Positions 1 to 7,623 are shown, counted from the first letter of the stretch. The stretch: 29,545 nt of DNA from Methanobacterium sp. UBA410 (GCA_002498385.1 DAHH01000005.1:20293-49837); one strand, 5' to 3'. Program-made: numbers and translations. The notes: a model not told the origin generated them from the letters alone.

Positions 1-927
1 GCACACTTCTGTGATGTTGAGGAAAAAGCTGTTATAAACGCGCCTGATGCCCATTCAATCTATGAAGTGCCTTTGATCTTGAACAGTGAAAACGTTGGAG
101 ATTACATACTGAAAAGACTTAAGATGGATGCAAGGAAACCGGATTTATACGAGTGGAGCAGGATAGTGGACGCTCTAAACATAGATGAGTTTAGGGTCAC
201 AGTTGGGATAATTGGAAAATATGTGGAACTTGAGGATGCTTACATAAGCATAAGGGAAGCCTTAAAACATGCAGCAGCCAAAAATGGAGTTAAAGTGGAT
301 ATTGAATGGATAAAAGCTGAAGAATCCCTGAACATCGACAGGGTCAAGGATTTCGATGCACTCCTCATACCTGGAGGTTTCGGTGAGAGGGGAATTTCTG
401 GAAAACTGGAAACAGTCCGGTATTCAATCGAGAATAAGGTCCCACTCTTTGGTATCTGCCTTGGAATGCAGTGCATGGTCATAGAATTTGCAAGAATGCA
501 CGGCCTTGACGGTGCAAACAGCACAGAATTCGATAAAGATGCAAAGCATCCTGTTATACATATCATGAAGGAACAGAAGTACGTTAAAAACCTTGGAGGA
601 ACCATGAGGCTTGGAGCCTACCCATGCAAGCTTAAAGAGGGAACAATTGCTCATACAGCATATAAGGAAGCTGCTGTAAGCGAACGCCACAGGCACAGGT
701 ACGAATTCAACAATGATTACAGGCAGAAGCTCCAGGATGAGGGAATGATAATTGCAGGAACATCTCCAGATGATCTTCTTGTTGAAATAATTGAACTTAA
801 GGATCATCCATGGTTTTTAGGATGCCAGTTCCATCCAGAATTCAAATCAAGACCAAATAAGGCTCATCCTATTTTCGTGTCCTTCATAAAGGCTGCAATC
901 GAAAATAAAAAGAGAAGGGAAATGTAA
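1..927 (+). CDS. pyrG: CTP synthase, C-terminal part (5' end outside window)
   Basis: CTP synthase makes CTP from UTP, ATP and glutamine in pyrimidine nucleotide synthesis. The frame is open from base 1, so the window starts inside the gene. The first visible residues (AHFCDV, then SIYEVPL) match the end of the synthase domain. The rest is the class I glutamine amidotransferase domain. It has the oxyanion segment GGFGERG, the nucleophile elbow GICLGMQ with Cys at 457-459, and the catalytic pair in QFHPEF (His 832-834, Glu 838-840). The reading frame is intact to a TAA stop and is followed by a T-rich tract. Only the N-terminal synthase part is missing, because of the window edge. The family assignment is firm. 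Confidence 0.97.
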   Translation, partial: AHFCDVEEKAVINAPDAHSIYEVPLILNSENVGDYILKRLKMDARKPDLYEWSRIVDALNIDEFRVTVGIIGKYVELEDAYISIREALKHAAAKNGVKVDIEWIKAEESLNIDRVKDFDALLIPGGFGERGISGKLETVRYSIENKVPLFGICLGMQCMVIEFARMHGLDGANSTEFDKDAKHPVIHIMKEQKYVKNLGGTMRLGAYPCKLKEGTIAHTAYKEAAVSERHRHRYEFNNDYRQKLQDEGMIIAGTSPDDLLVEIIELKDHPWFLGCQFHPEFKSRPNKAHPIFVSFIKAAIENKKRREM

Positions 928-937
928 GTATAACTTA

Positions 938-958
938 TTTTTTTTAATTTTTCTTTTT
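938..958 (+). terminator. T-rich termination tract after pyrG
   Basis: A run of eight T residues (938-945) is followed by further T-runs just after the pyrG stop. No strong hairpin precedes it. U-tract termination without a hairpin is usual in archaea. Confidence 0.45.
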
Positions 959-1015
959 GCAGTTTTATCCAGTTTGCAACGATAGGATAAATAATGTTAA
1001 CTTGGAAGACAGCAA

Positions 1016-1051
1016 TATAATTTTAATTTGATTAAAAACATTAAAATTATA
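1016..1051. repeat. 12-bp perfect inverted repeat upstream of the prepilin peptidase
   Basis: The arms TATAATTTTAAT (1016-1027) and ATTAAAATTATA (1040-1051) are perfect reverse complements around a 12-nt loop. It lies about 70 bp before the peptidase start, in the likely promoter region. It could be an operator for a dimeric regulator, or a by-product of the AT-rich sequence. Confidence 0.5.
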
Positions 1052-1117
1052 CTGTTATTTAAATTAACACAGATATGTGGTTATTCTAATTAAATTTTAT
1101 GAAGGAGAAAATGGTCA

Positions 1118-2287
1118 ATGATAGTAAATATACCAGTTGTATGTGCAGTTATAGCAATTTTAGCATGTTTGTATGCAAGTTACACCGATATAAAACATGG
1201 AATTATCCAGAACAAACTCACATTTCCCCTGATAATTGGGGGGCTGGCCTTGAACGGGATATACTCCTTCATGATTGCCAGTCCAGCCCTTATCATAACA
1301 ACCTTAATTTACACCGCAGCCATATTTATCTTCGGCTACATATTCTGGAAGTTTGGTGCATGGGCTGGAGGTGATGTAAAGCTCTTCACAGCTTTAGCTG
1401 CCCTTCTACCATTCCCTGCAACATTTTTCAGTTACAGGATAATGAACGTGCAGTTTCCAACCTTTGCAACCTACCCATTTCCATTAACCCTTATAATAAA
1501 CAGTATACTCTCAATTTTCCCCTTCCTCTTAATATTTGTGTTTTACATTGTTGTGAGAACCAAACCCTACCTCCTGGATGAACTGCTGGCACCTCTTAAG
1601 GATTACAGGAAAAACATTGTTCTGGCACTTGTTATAACCTCTGCAGTTACCATAACTTACAGTGTTACAAAGCTCCTGCACATCCAGATGTGGCAGGTTA
1701 TAATAATCTCCTTTGTGCTCCTTTACATCCTCTCATTCACCATCTCAAAACTGCCTGTAAAAATAAAAGCAGCTGTTGTGGCCGCTGTAACAGTTTTCGC
1801 ACTCTACAACAAGTTTAAGGTTACGCTCATTGCAGTGGCACTCCTAATTGTTTCACTCTCATGCTTCGGGGTCATCAAAACACTCCTCACAAGGGTTAAC
1901 AGGGAGGCCCTTCAGGATGATTACAAAATATCAGAGCTTAAGGAGGGAATGATACCAGCATACAACCTCTATGAACAAAACGGTGTAGTTTACGTGGACA
2001 ACAAAAGCTTTTTCAGCAGGTTCAAGGAGGCAGCAAAAACTGGAAATGTTGCAGAACTTACAATGCCAAAGGGAAAACTTCTCATCGGTACCATGGCAGC
2101 GGGCCTAACAGAGAAAAACATTGAACTTTTGGGCGATCTTCTAAGGGAGAACAAAATTGAAGATAGCTTCCGGGTGAAAAGAGGGGTTCCATTTGCTCCA
2201 TCAATCTTGATAGGTCTTTTGATCTCAATTTTCATAGGAGATCTGGCCTTCATAGTTGAGAAAATTTTATACAGCGTCATCTATTAA
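1118..2287 (+). CDS. Type IV prepilin / preflagellin peptidase (A24 family, EppA/FlaK-like)
   Basis: A membrane aspartyl peptidase that would cut class III (prepilin-like) signal peptides before the hydrophobic segment. The 389-residue protein is strongly hydrophobic. The two catalytic aspartates are visible: Asp24 in YTDIKHGIIQN and Asp86 in AGGDVKLF, the latter matching the GxHyD motif. It is longer than the roughly 230-residue preflagellin peptidases. After more TM segments it has a soluble stretch (about residues 265-355) and a final TM, consistent with the archaeal A24 C-terminal extension known from methanogens. GGAG at 1104-1107 lies 10 nt before the ATG. An out-of-frame ATG at 1111 is closer to this site but opens only an overlapping shadow frame. 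The next gene encodes a class III substrate, which suggests the pair works together. Confidence 0.88.
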   Translation: MIVNIPVVCAVIAILACLYASYTDIKHGIIQNKLTFPLIIGGLALNGIYSFMIASPALIITTLIYTAAIFIFGYIFWKFGAWAGGDVKLFTALAALLPFPATFFSYRIMNVQFPTFATYPFPLTLIINSILSIFPFLLIFVFYIVVRTKPYLLDELLAPLKDYRKNIVLALVITSAVTITYSVTKLLHIQMWQVIIISFVLLYILSFTISKLPVKIKAAVVAAVTVFALYNKFKVTLIAVALLIVSLSCFGVIKTLLTRVNREALQDDYKISELKEGMIPAYNLYEQNGVVYVDNKSFFSRFKEAAKTGNVAELTMPKGKLLIGTMAAGLTEKNIELLGDLLRENKIEDSFRVKRGVPFAPSILIGLLISIFIGDLAFIVEKILYSVIY

Positions 2288-2304
2288 GTAATAGAAGTGA
2301 GGAA

Positions 2305-2313
2305 TATTTATAT
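2305..2313 (+). promoter_or_regulatory. Candidate TATA box for the class III pilin gene
   Basis: TATTTATAT lies 34-42 nt before the preferred ATG at 2347. This predicts a transcript start near 2336-2340 and a very short leader, so the pilin could be transcribed apart from the peptidase gene. The call rests on pattern and spacing only. Confidence 0.4.
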
Positions 2314-2346
2314 TGTGATAAGTCAATAGGATAAGATGTGAAAAAA

Positions 2347-2856
2347 ATGGATGCTAAAGGTCAGGTATCTGCGGAATACATACTGATAATCTTTGTGATT
2401 ATCATTATACTGAGCTCTGTAACACTTCCTCTTGTTGGAAATTCCACAAAAGCCAGTACGGATATTTCAAAGACATCAGATGTTAGCACAGCTCTTAACA
2501 GTATTGCAAATGCTGTAAACATTGTTTATTCTAATGGTCCTGGTGCTAAAAGGACTTTAAGTGTTTATATTCCTGTTACTAGTGATCTTACCTACAGCAG
2601 CAATGACCTCACCATGTACGTTACTAACGTTGCTAAAGACAGTGCTGTTCCCATCAATGATACAAATAAAGCTGAGGCAACTAAAACTGTAACTGCAAGT
2701 GTACCCTATGGTGTAACAGTTGTGACTCCTTCATCAGCTCCTTTGACCAAAGGTTGGTACACTGTGACAGTGGAGTGGCCACTTAAAGATACAAATTCTA
2801 AAAGTACAGGGTCAGGGAATACAGATACTATAACAGTGACTTTTCAGAAAACATAA
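2347..2856 (+). CDS. Class III signal peptide pilin-like protein
   Basis: A small surface or pilus subunit. The N-terminus reads MDAKGQVSAEY and then a hydrophobic helix. This is the archaeal class III signal with predicted cleavage between Gly and Gln and the conserved Glu at +5. The exposed part is Thr/Ser/Asn-rich. A longer frame opens at GTG 2338, but I prefer ATG 2347. The MDxKG start then matches the other pilins of the window, and GTGA at 2338-2341 becomes a Shine-Dalgarno core 5 nt upstream. The gene sits 59 bp after the prepilin peptidase and shares the motif VYSNGPG with the pilin at 8092-8502. Whether it forms a filament is unknown. Confidence 0.82.
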   Translation: MDAKGQVSAEYILIIFVIIIILSSVTLPLVGNSTKASTDISKTSDVSTALNSIANAVNIVYSNGPGAKRTLSVYIPVTSDLTYSSNDLTMYVTNVAKDSAVPINDTNKAEATKTVTASVPYGVTVVTPSSAPLTKGWYTVTVEWPLKDTNSKSTGSGNTDTITVTFQKT

Positions 2857-2905
2857 AGGATCAATAATCTTCACAGATAAATAGAGTCAAGCCGGAGAAT
2901 TCAAG

Positions 2906-3823
2906 ATGAATATATTCAACAAATTCGGGGATCTGGTCATAAAATTTTTCTCTCTTCTGGGAACCCTCATACTTGGAATACCCAAAATTCCAGAAAAGCT
3001 TCGAGGCATCAACACGAAAGACATTAAAAACAGGGTAGACACAGAGAGCCTCAAGGAAAATATATCCAAGATAAAAGAGTCTGGTGTTGAGGAGAAAATA
3101 TCCAGCATGGCCCGTAAAAATTCTAACAGGGAAGAAGAGGAACCATTGGATGTGCCTGAGGACATATTGAAATTAAGTGAAGAAATTGGAAGTTCGGAGG
3201 GTCCTGTTTTTGTATCTGGAAACTTCAGCTCTGAGGAAAAGGAAAAAACCATATTCAGGCTCCAGATTTTATCAGCACTCTTTTTAATCATATCAATAAT
3301 TTACATCTTCAACTTCATCTCATTCATTATCTATGCTGTTTTAGGTGTTTTAATTGCAGCTTACATTCTTTACATCCTTTTCAAGAGGGTTAAACTCATG
3401 TACGCCAGTGATTTTAGTGCCTACAGGGATTTCTTCCTGATGTACCTTGCAGTTGGAGTAATTCTGGTTCTTGTAAGTGGAAACTCCAACCTTGTAATGG
3501 CCTTTTCATTCGACTTCTTCCCATCGCTCACAATACTGCTCTTTGCAATTATAGCAGTAGTTGCAGTTTTCCTGATATTCCGCATCAAGTACTTCAGGAA
3601 CTACACCTACGGCCGGGTGGTGGAGGCCGGGAAAAACACAGCCCATGTGAAAGTGGAATATGACATCCGGGCAAATGTCAAACCAGATCTCTACATTGTT
3701 GAAAACAGTTGCGGAGCAGTTGAAGGAGACATGGTGAAACTCAAACTGGAGGAAAAGTTCTTCAACGTCAGCGGAAACAAACCCGTTGGCATAATAGAAA
3801 AGGTTGAAGGAATTTTCAGGTGA
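2906..3823 (+). CDS. Membrane protein of unknown function (DUF2101-like)
   Basis: A 305-residue membrane protein. A hydrophobic or amphipathic N-terminal segment (about 5-27) is followed by a charged, Lys/Glu-rich linker (about 30-110). Four hydrophobic helices follow (about 113-230, including SALFLIISIIYIFNF and LTILLFAIIAVVAVF). The last ~75 residues form a soluble beta-rich domain that looks OB-like by strand pattern. From memory the layout resembles the archaeal DUF2101 family, but I cannot verify this. GGAG at 2894-2897 is 8 nt before the ATG. The gene follows the pilin by 49 bp without an obvious terminator, so it is probably co-expressed with the prepilin peptidase and pilin. The biochemical role is unknown. 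Confidence 0.75.
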   Translation: MNIFNKFGDLVIKFFSLLGTLILGIPKIPEKLRGINTKDIKNRVDTESLKENISKIKESGVEEKISSMARKNSNREEEEPLDVPEDILKLSEEIGSSEGPVFVSGNFSSEEKEKTIFRLQILSALFLIISIIYIFNFISFIIYAVLGVLIAAYILYILFKRVKLMYASDFSAYRDFFLMYLAVGVILVLVSGNSNLVMAFSFDFFPSLTILLFAIIAVVAVFLIFRIKYFRNYTYGRVVEAGKNTAHVKVEYDIRANVKPDLYIVENSCGAVEGDMVKLKLEEKFFNVSGNKPVGIIEKVEGIFR

Positions 3824-4164
3824 AAACTACCTTTTTAAATTTTTCTAAATTTAATTTTCTAAATTTTAATATCCCTTTAAAGTATTCCTCTTCTAAATTA
3901 AAACGCTCTAATCTTTCAATAACTTGCATTCAGCATGCAATAAATTCACCTCACCATATATTTCATGCTTTTTTTTAATTGTTCCTTAAATAATTTTAAT
4001 TGCATACTTTTTAATTGTGATCCATTCAGTTTACTGGGGGGCTTTAATTTCAATCAGTTAATCTTAATCTGTTATATAAATTAAATCCAGAAAAACACCT
4101 CTCTTTGGAAATTGAAACACTTTGATAAGGAATATATACCATAAAATCCATAAATTTAGGTTGT
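3824..4164. other. AT-rich spacer with small repeats, no gene seen
   Basis: No credible coding sequence is present. The spacer starts with T-rich sequence containing a near-tandem duplication (3841-3854 and 3855-3869, TTTTCTAAATTTAA type) that may help termination. A small hairpin has arms TTGCAT (3924-3929) and ATGCAA (3935-3940). A run of six G stands out near 4034-4039. TATA-like sequences near 4070-4080 (GTTATATAAATTA) and 4130-4138 could drive the next operon. Confidence 0.5.
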
Positions 4165-4920
4165 ATGATACCTAAAGATCACCCAAGATACGATTCACTG
4201 GTGCTCAGGGCCCGAATGGTGGAGGCCTCCAGAAAGGGGATTCTTGCAGACTCTGCAATGATAGCCCATGGCAGGGGGGAAGCATTCGACTACCTCATCG
4301 GCGAGAGAACAACTGAACCGGCTGAAAAAGCAGTTAAAGCAGCTGCAGCAGCATTGATCCTTGCAGAACATCCTGTAATATCTGTAAACGGCAACACAAC
4401 CGCCCTGGTTTTGGAGGATATTGTGAAACTCTCCGAGGTTCTAAACGCTCCAATTGAAATCAACCTGTTCTACAGAACGCCTCAGAGAATTGAGAGGATA
4501 GAAAAGATGTTGAATGAAGCGGGTGCAAAAAAAGTTCTGGGCACAGATCATGAAGAAAAGGCTTTGATAAAAGGTCTTAAAGGTCCAAGGGCAAATGCAA
4601 GCCGTGAAGGTGTTTATAAAGCTGATGTGGTAATTGTGCCCCTTGAAGATGGTGACAGAGCAGAGGCCCTGGTTGCAAATGGAAAAAAGGTCATAACTGT
4701 TGATCTCAACCCTTTATCAAGGACGGCTAAAACCTCATCCATAACAATAGTTGACAACGTTGTGCGTGCAGTTCCACTCCTCATAGAAAAAGTTGAGGAA
4801 CTTAAAAATTTGGATGAAAATGAGCTTGAAAATGTTTTGAACCATTTTAACAACTCCCGAAACCTTAAAGAAACATTGAAAATAGTTTCAAAAGCTTACA
4901 CTGGCGATGTGGAACTATGA
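4165..4920 (+). CDS. 4-phosphopantoate--beta-alanine ligase (phosphopantothenate synthetase)
   Basis: This archaeal enzyme joins 4-phosphopantoate and beta-alanine using ATP to give 4'-phosphopantothenate. It replaces the bacterial pantothenate synthetase/pantothenate kinase route to coenzyme A. The 251-residue length fits the family (formerly DUF137). Typical segments are IPKDHPRYDSL at the N-terminus, AHGRGEAFDYLIGE, VISVNGNTTAL, EINLFYRTPQR, LKGPRANASREGVY and DLNPLSRTAKT, the last two being nucleotide- and phosphate-handling regions in the family. No signal or TM segment is present, so it is cytosolic. The stop overlaps the start of the next gene (ATGA, 4917-4920), implying translational coupling. 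Confidence 0.93.
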   Translation: MIPKDHPRYDSLVLRARMVEASRKGILADSAMIAHGRGEAFDYLIGERTTEPAEKAVKAAAAALILAEHPVISVNGNTTALVLEDIVKLSEVLNAPIEINLFYRTPQRIERIEKMLNEAGAKKVLGTDHEEKALIKGLKGPRANASREGVYKADVVIVPLEDGDRAEALVANGKKVITVDLNPLSRTAKTSSITIVDNVVRAVPLLIEKVEELKNLDENELENVLNHFNNSRNLKETLKIVSKAYTGDVEL

Positions 4921-5594
4921 AAGTAATTGGGGTTACAGGGCTCCCAGGTTCAGGGAAAAGTGTTGTTTCAAGGGTTGCAAAGAACCTGAACATCCCTGTT
5001 GTGAGAATGGGGGATGTTATAAGGGACGAGGCAAAAAAACAGAATTTAACAACCGGGGAAGTGGCAGTCAAGCTCCGGAAAGAACACGGCGAATTTGTGG
5101 TTGCAAAAAGATGCGTTAAAACTGTTAAAAAGTTAAATAAAACCCAGAAGGCCAGAGAAAAAAAGCAGAAAAATAAAGGAAAAAAAGGTAAGTTAAGTAA
5201 GGGGAAAAAAATAGTTAAAGGAAATAAAGATAAAAAAGCTTCTGAGAAGATTACTGGAAAGGGTTCAAACCGAATCTACATGATAGAAGGAATAAGAAGT
5301 CCCTACGAGGTTGAAATATTTAAGAAGAACTTCAAAAATTTTAAGGTAATAGCTGTTCACTCAACTCCACAGACAAGATTCAACAGGGTGAAAAAGAGGA
5401 ACAGATCCGATGATTCAGCAAAACTATCTGAATTCCAAAAAAGGGATAAAAGAGAGCTTAAATTTGGAATTGGGGATGTTATAGCAACTGCAGATTACAT
5501 GGTCATAAATGAGGGACCCTTAAAAAAGATTAAAACTGTTGTAAGGAGTATACTGAAAGATGAAATGCAAGATGACGGCAAAAGCCAGGGTTAA
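4917..5594 (+). CDS. UPF0200-family P-loop NTPase with a lysine-rich insertion
   Basis: A predicted nucleotide kinase-like ATPase of the archaeal UPF0200 family (dephospho-CoA-kinase-like fold, function not established). The Walker A motif is GLPGSGKS near residues 7-14. It continues with VVRMGDVIRDEA and, in the second half, MIEGIRSPYEVEIFKKNF and FQKRDKRELKFGIGDVI, which are family hallmarks. Between VAKRCVK (about residue 67) and YMIEGIRS (about 120) lies a lysine-rich low-complexity insert (KKQKNKGKKGKLSKGKK and more). As I recall the family, only a short loop is expected there, which explains the 225-residue length. The gene overlaps the CoA-pathway ligase upstream by 4 nt and UPF0201 downstream. 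UPF0200/UPF0201 fusion proteins are known in other archaea. Confidence 0.88.
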   Translation: MKVIGVTGLPGSGKSVVSRVAKNLNIPVVRMGDVIRDEAKKQNLTTGEVAVKLRKEHGEFVVAKRCVKTVKKLNKTQKAREKKQKNKGKKGKLSKGKKIVKGNKDKKASEKITGKGSNRIYMIEGIRSPYEVEIFKKNFKNFKVIAVHSTPQTRFNRVKKRNRSDDSAKLSEFQKRDKRELKFGIGDVIATADYMVINEGPLKKIKTVVRSILKDEMQDDGKSQG

Positions 5595-5934
5595 TCCAAC
5601 AGAAGACCTTGAAAAGGTTATAAAAGCCATTTCAAACATGTTTGACTATGACGAAGTTGAAATAGGGGAGGACTACGTTTTGATAACAGGAGAAAGAGAA
5701 TCAATGGAACGTTTAAAAGAATCCCTTAAAAACAGGCAGATACGAGATACAGCAGAAACAGTACTTCTTCGAGGAGTACAAGGCAGTGAAATTTCTTTTT
5801 CACTTAATAAACAGGCTGCACTGGTTGGAGTGCCCAACTTCGTTGATGGAGAACTCTCACCCCTGGGCGAGATAAGGGTTAAAATAGAAACTGATGATGT
5901 TGAAGGTTTTATAAGGTGGATCACAGAAAGATAA
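5560..5934 (+). CDS. UPF0201-family RNA-binding-like protein
   Basis: A small (about 120 residues) conserved archaeal protein, often annotated as RNA-binding-like. Recognisable segments are the opening beta strand and VNPTEDLEKVIKAISNMF, a GEDYVLITGE strand, LKNRQIRDTAETVL and a C-terminal SPLGEIRVKIE. The gene overlaps the UPF0200 gene by 35 bp. Two in-frame starts are possible. ATG 5560 has AGGAG (5544-5548) 11 nt upstream. ATG 5572 gives the shorter N-terminus (MTAKARVNPTED) that better fits what I recall of the family. The true start may therefore be 5572. No catalytic function can be assigned. Confidence 0.87.
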   Translation: MKCKMTAKARVNPTEDLEKVIKAISNMFDYDEVEIGEDYVLITGERESMERLKESLKNRQIRDTAETVLLRGVQGSEISFSLNKQAALVGVPNFVDGELSPLGEIRVKIETDDVEGFIRWITER

Positions 5935-5942
5935 CTGGCTTA

Positions 5943-5950
5943 TTTTTTTT
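5943..5950 (+). terminator. T8 tract after the UPF0201 gene
   Basis: Eight consecutive T residues occur within 16 nt after the stop. This spacer (5935-6079) separates convergent genes and is the likely termination point of the plus-strand operon. Confidence 0.5.
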
Positions 5951-6079
5951 AAGGGTTGTTAAATGGTTTCTGTAAATTTAACGTAAAAAAAGTTCTGACA
6001 TAAAAAAACTTGAAAACCGAGAGAAAAAGATGAAATTTATTTAAAATTAATTTTTATTAAAATTACCTGCATTTGTAGA

Positions 6080-6760
6080 TCATTTACCTTCAAGAACTGC
6101 CTTTTTTATCAGATAATATCCACTGTCTGTATCCCAGACCTTTTCAGCTTCCACTATTTTTATACGTTTTTTGAACAGGGGACAGTCAAGCACCATGGTT
6201 TCAGCTTCCCCACCTTCAAATGCCATGTGTACCCTGTACTTCTTGTTGAGCCTGATAATTTCATCTAAAAGGTCCATGTCAAGTTTCTGGCCGAGCCAGG
6301 ATTCATCAAGGCCTTCTGCTGAAACACTTGTTATTATAACCTCAAACCCAAGTTTTATGATTTCCTCCATGTACTCCTGTGGGTCCCTGTGCCACAGGGG
6401 TGCATGTGATTCCAGTCCAAGTTCGCTGCATATATTGTCTATCCTTGATTTCTGGTAGCTTGATTCAAGGGCACCTGCAAATACTCCTTCAATTCCTTCT
6501 TCCTTCAACTCACTTAAAACCTTTTTCAAATCCTTAAGTTCCTCTTCCTTTTCCCCGGGAGTTTTTGCAGTGACAAGTGGGATGCCCATGGCTTCTGATG
6601 AGAGTTCTGTGAGTTTTATGTTTGGAACGTGGAACATGTAAGAAGCTGGGTTTTCAGAGAACATGGACACAAGGTACTCAACATCCCAACCCTCTTCAAT
6701 GGCTTTGTAAACTGCCATTGTGCTGTCTTTTCCTCCTGAAAAGAGTACAGCTGCTTTCAT
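6080..6760 (-). CDS. dph6: Diphthine--ammonia ligase (Dph6-type PP-loop ATPase)
   Basis: This enzyme catalyses the last step of diphthamide synthesis: ATP-dependent amidation of diphthine on archaeal translation elongation factor 2. The 226-residue protein opens with the PP-loop SGGKDS (residues 8-13). It continues with HVPNIKLTELSSEAMGIP, the EGVFAGALESSYQKSRID segment, PLWHRDP and FEGGEAETMVLDCPLF, all typical of the Dph6/TIGR00289-like family. GAGGT lies about 9 nt before the ATG. It is the last gene of the minus-strand operon headed by the pilin-like genes, with only 14 bp separating it from the preceding gene. A housekeeping translation gene at the end of a surface-protein operon is unexpected. 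Confidence 0.9.
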   Translation of the reverse strand: MKAAVLFSGGKDSTMAVYKAIEEGWDVEYLVSMFSENPASYMFHVPNIKLTELSSEAMGIPLVTAKTPGEKEEELKDLKKVLSELKEEGIEGVFAGALESSYQKSRIDNICSELGLESHAPLWHRDPQEYMEEIIKLGFEVIITSVSAEGLDESWLGQKLDMDLLDEIIRLNKKYRVHMAFEGGEAETMVLDCPLFKKRIKIVEAEKVWDTDSGYYLIKKAVLEGK

Positions 6761-6774
6761 TTGATAAACCTCTT

Positions 6775-7572
6775 TTATTTTTTGATCTTTCTTTTGGTCC
6801 TGCCCAGAACTTCATGTATGCTGTCAATAAAAACACCTGCAAGGCCTGTTAAAACTCCAAGGATTCCACATACCAGGACTACGTTTGATTTGTTGGGCAG
6901 TGCTGATTTTAAGGAGTTCATATGTTCCTCCACAGGACCGCTCACGTTGGTTATCACCACACCCTCCTGCTGGGATAGATTTCCAACAACAGAGTCAACA
7001 TTTGATGTATCTGTGGTTACAGAAACATGCGCACTGCTGTATCCCATATCCAAACCACTCACGAGCATCATCCATGAATCTATCTGGTTTATCACATACT
7101 CAGGATCGGTTCCATTTTTAACCTGCAGTATCATGGTGGTGTTTGATGGTATTTGAAGTGATGTTATGTTACTGTTCAGTGCAGGTATACGGGATTGGAA
7201 TGTCTGCTGCCATGTGGGCGACATTTCAGCGGTTTTAATGGTTATTGCATCATTTTGGACATCCTTCACCCCATGTATTTGTTTGGTGTTTTCAATGAAG
7301 TTTGTGATGTTGGTCTTGGTTGAAATGTTAAGTTCCACAACCTCCTGACCGTTACCTGTGAGTTGATAGGCAGATTTTGCAATGCTGGGAATGTCATCAA
7401 GCACTGGGGCTACAAAAAATACACCGCCAATTACTCCAACTATGAATCCAATGAATATCACAAAAAGAAGATTTCTTTTACCTATTTCCGGCGTCAGAAG
7501 TGCTATTGAAAATACGAAGACCAGTGCCAGTAGGAATAGTACCAGCATTATTATGACTGCGAGTGTTCCCAT
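6775..7572 (-). CDS. Unknown three-TM membrane protein with external domain
   Basis: I do not recognise this 265-residue protein. Two N-terminal TM helices (about 4-27 and 33-57) are followed by a region of about 165 polar residues, then a third TM (about 228-250) and a basic tail (RTKRKIKK), which suggests the tail is cytoplasmic. The middle region should face outward and carries several N-x-S/T sequons. It appears to contain repeated strand-helix units: near ELNISTKTNITNFIENT, near LQVKNGTDPEYVINQI, and near HVSVTTDTSNVDSVVGNL. It follows the PepSY-like gene by 51 bp and precedes dph6 by 14 bp. A role as an accessory factor of the pilin-like system is inferred from position only. Confidence 0.72.
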   Translation of the reverse strand: MGTLAVIIMLVLFLLALVFVFSIALLTPEIGKRNLLFVIFIGFIVGVIGGVFFVAPVLDDIPSIAKSAYQLTGNGQEVVELNISTKTNITNFIENTKQIHGVKDVQNDAITIKTAEMSPTWQQTFQSRIPALNSNITSLQIPSNTTMILQVKNGTDPEYVINQIDSWMMLVSGLDMGYSSAHVSVTTDTSNVDSVVGNLSQQEGVVITNVSGPVEEHMNSLKSALPNKSNVVLVCGILGVLTGLAGVFIDSIHEVLGRTKRKIKK

Positions 7573-7623
7573 GTTTTTCCCTGTATAATTTTGTTATTCC
7601 TCTTTGATGTAAATTGTTGTTTC

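Noticed and set aside
1099..1374. 91-residue frame overlapping the prepilin peptidase start, with an ATG and a ribosome-binding site nearby
   Set aside because: The sequence is Cys/His/Trp-rich with no domain features. The overlapping frame has both catalytic Asp motifs and TM helices, so this frame is a shadow.
2338..2346. GTG start for the first class III pilin
   Set aside because: GTGA fits better as part of the Shine-Dalgarno site for ATG 2347, which gives the MDxKG start shared by the other pilins.
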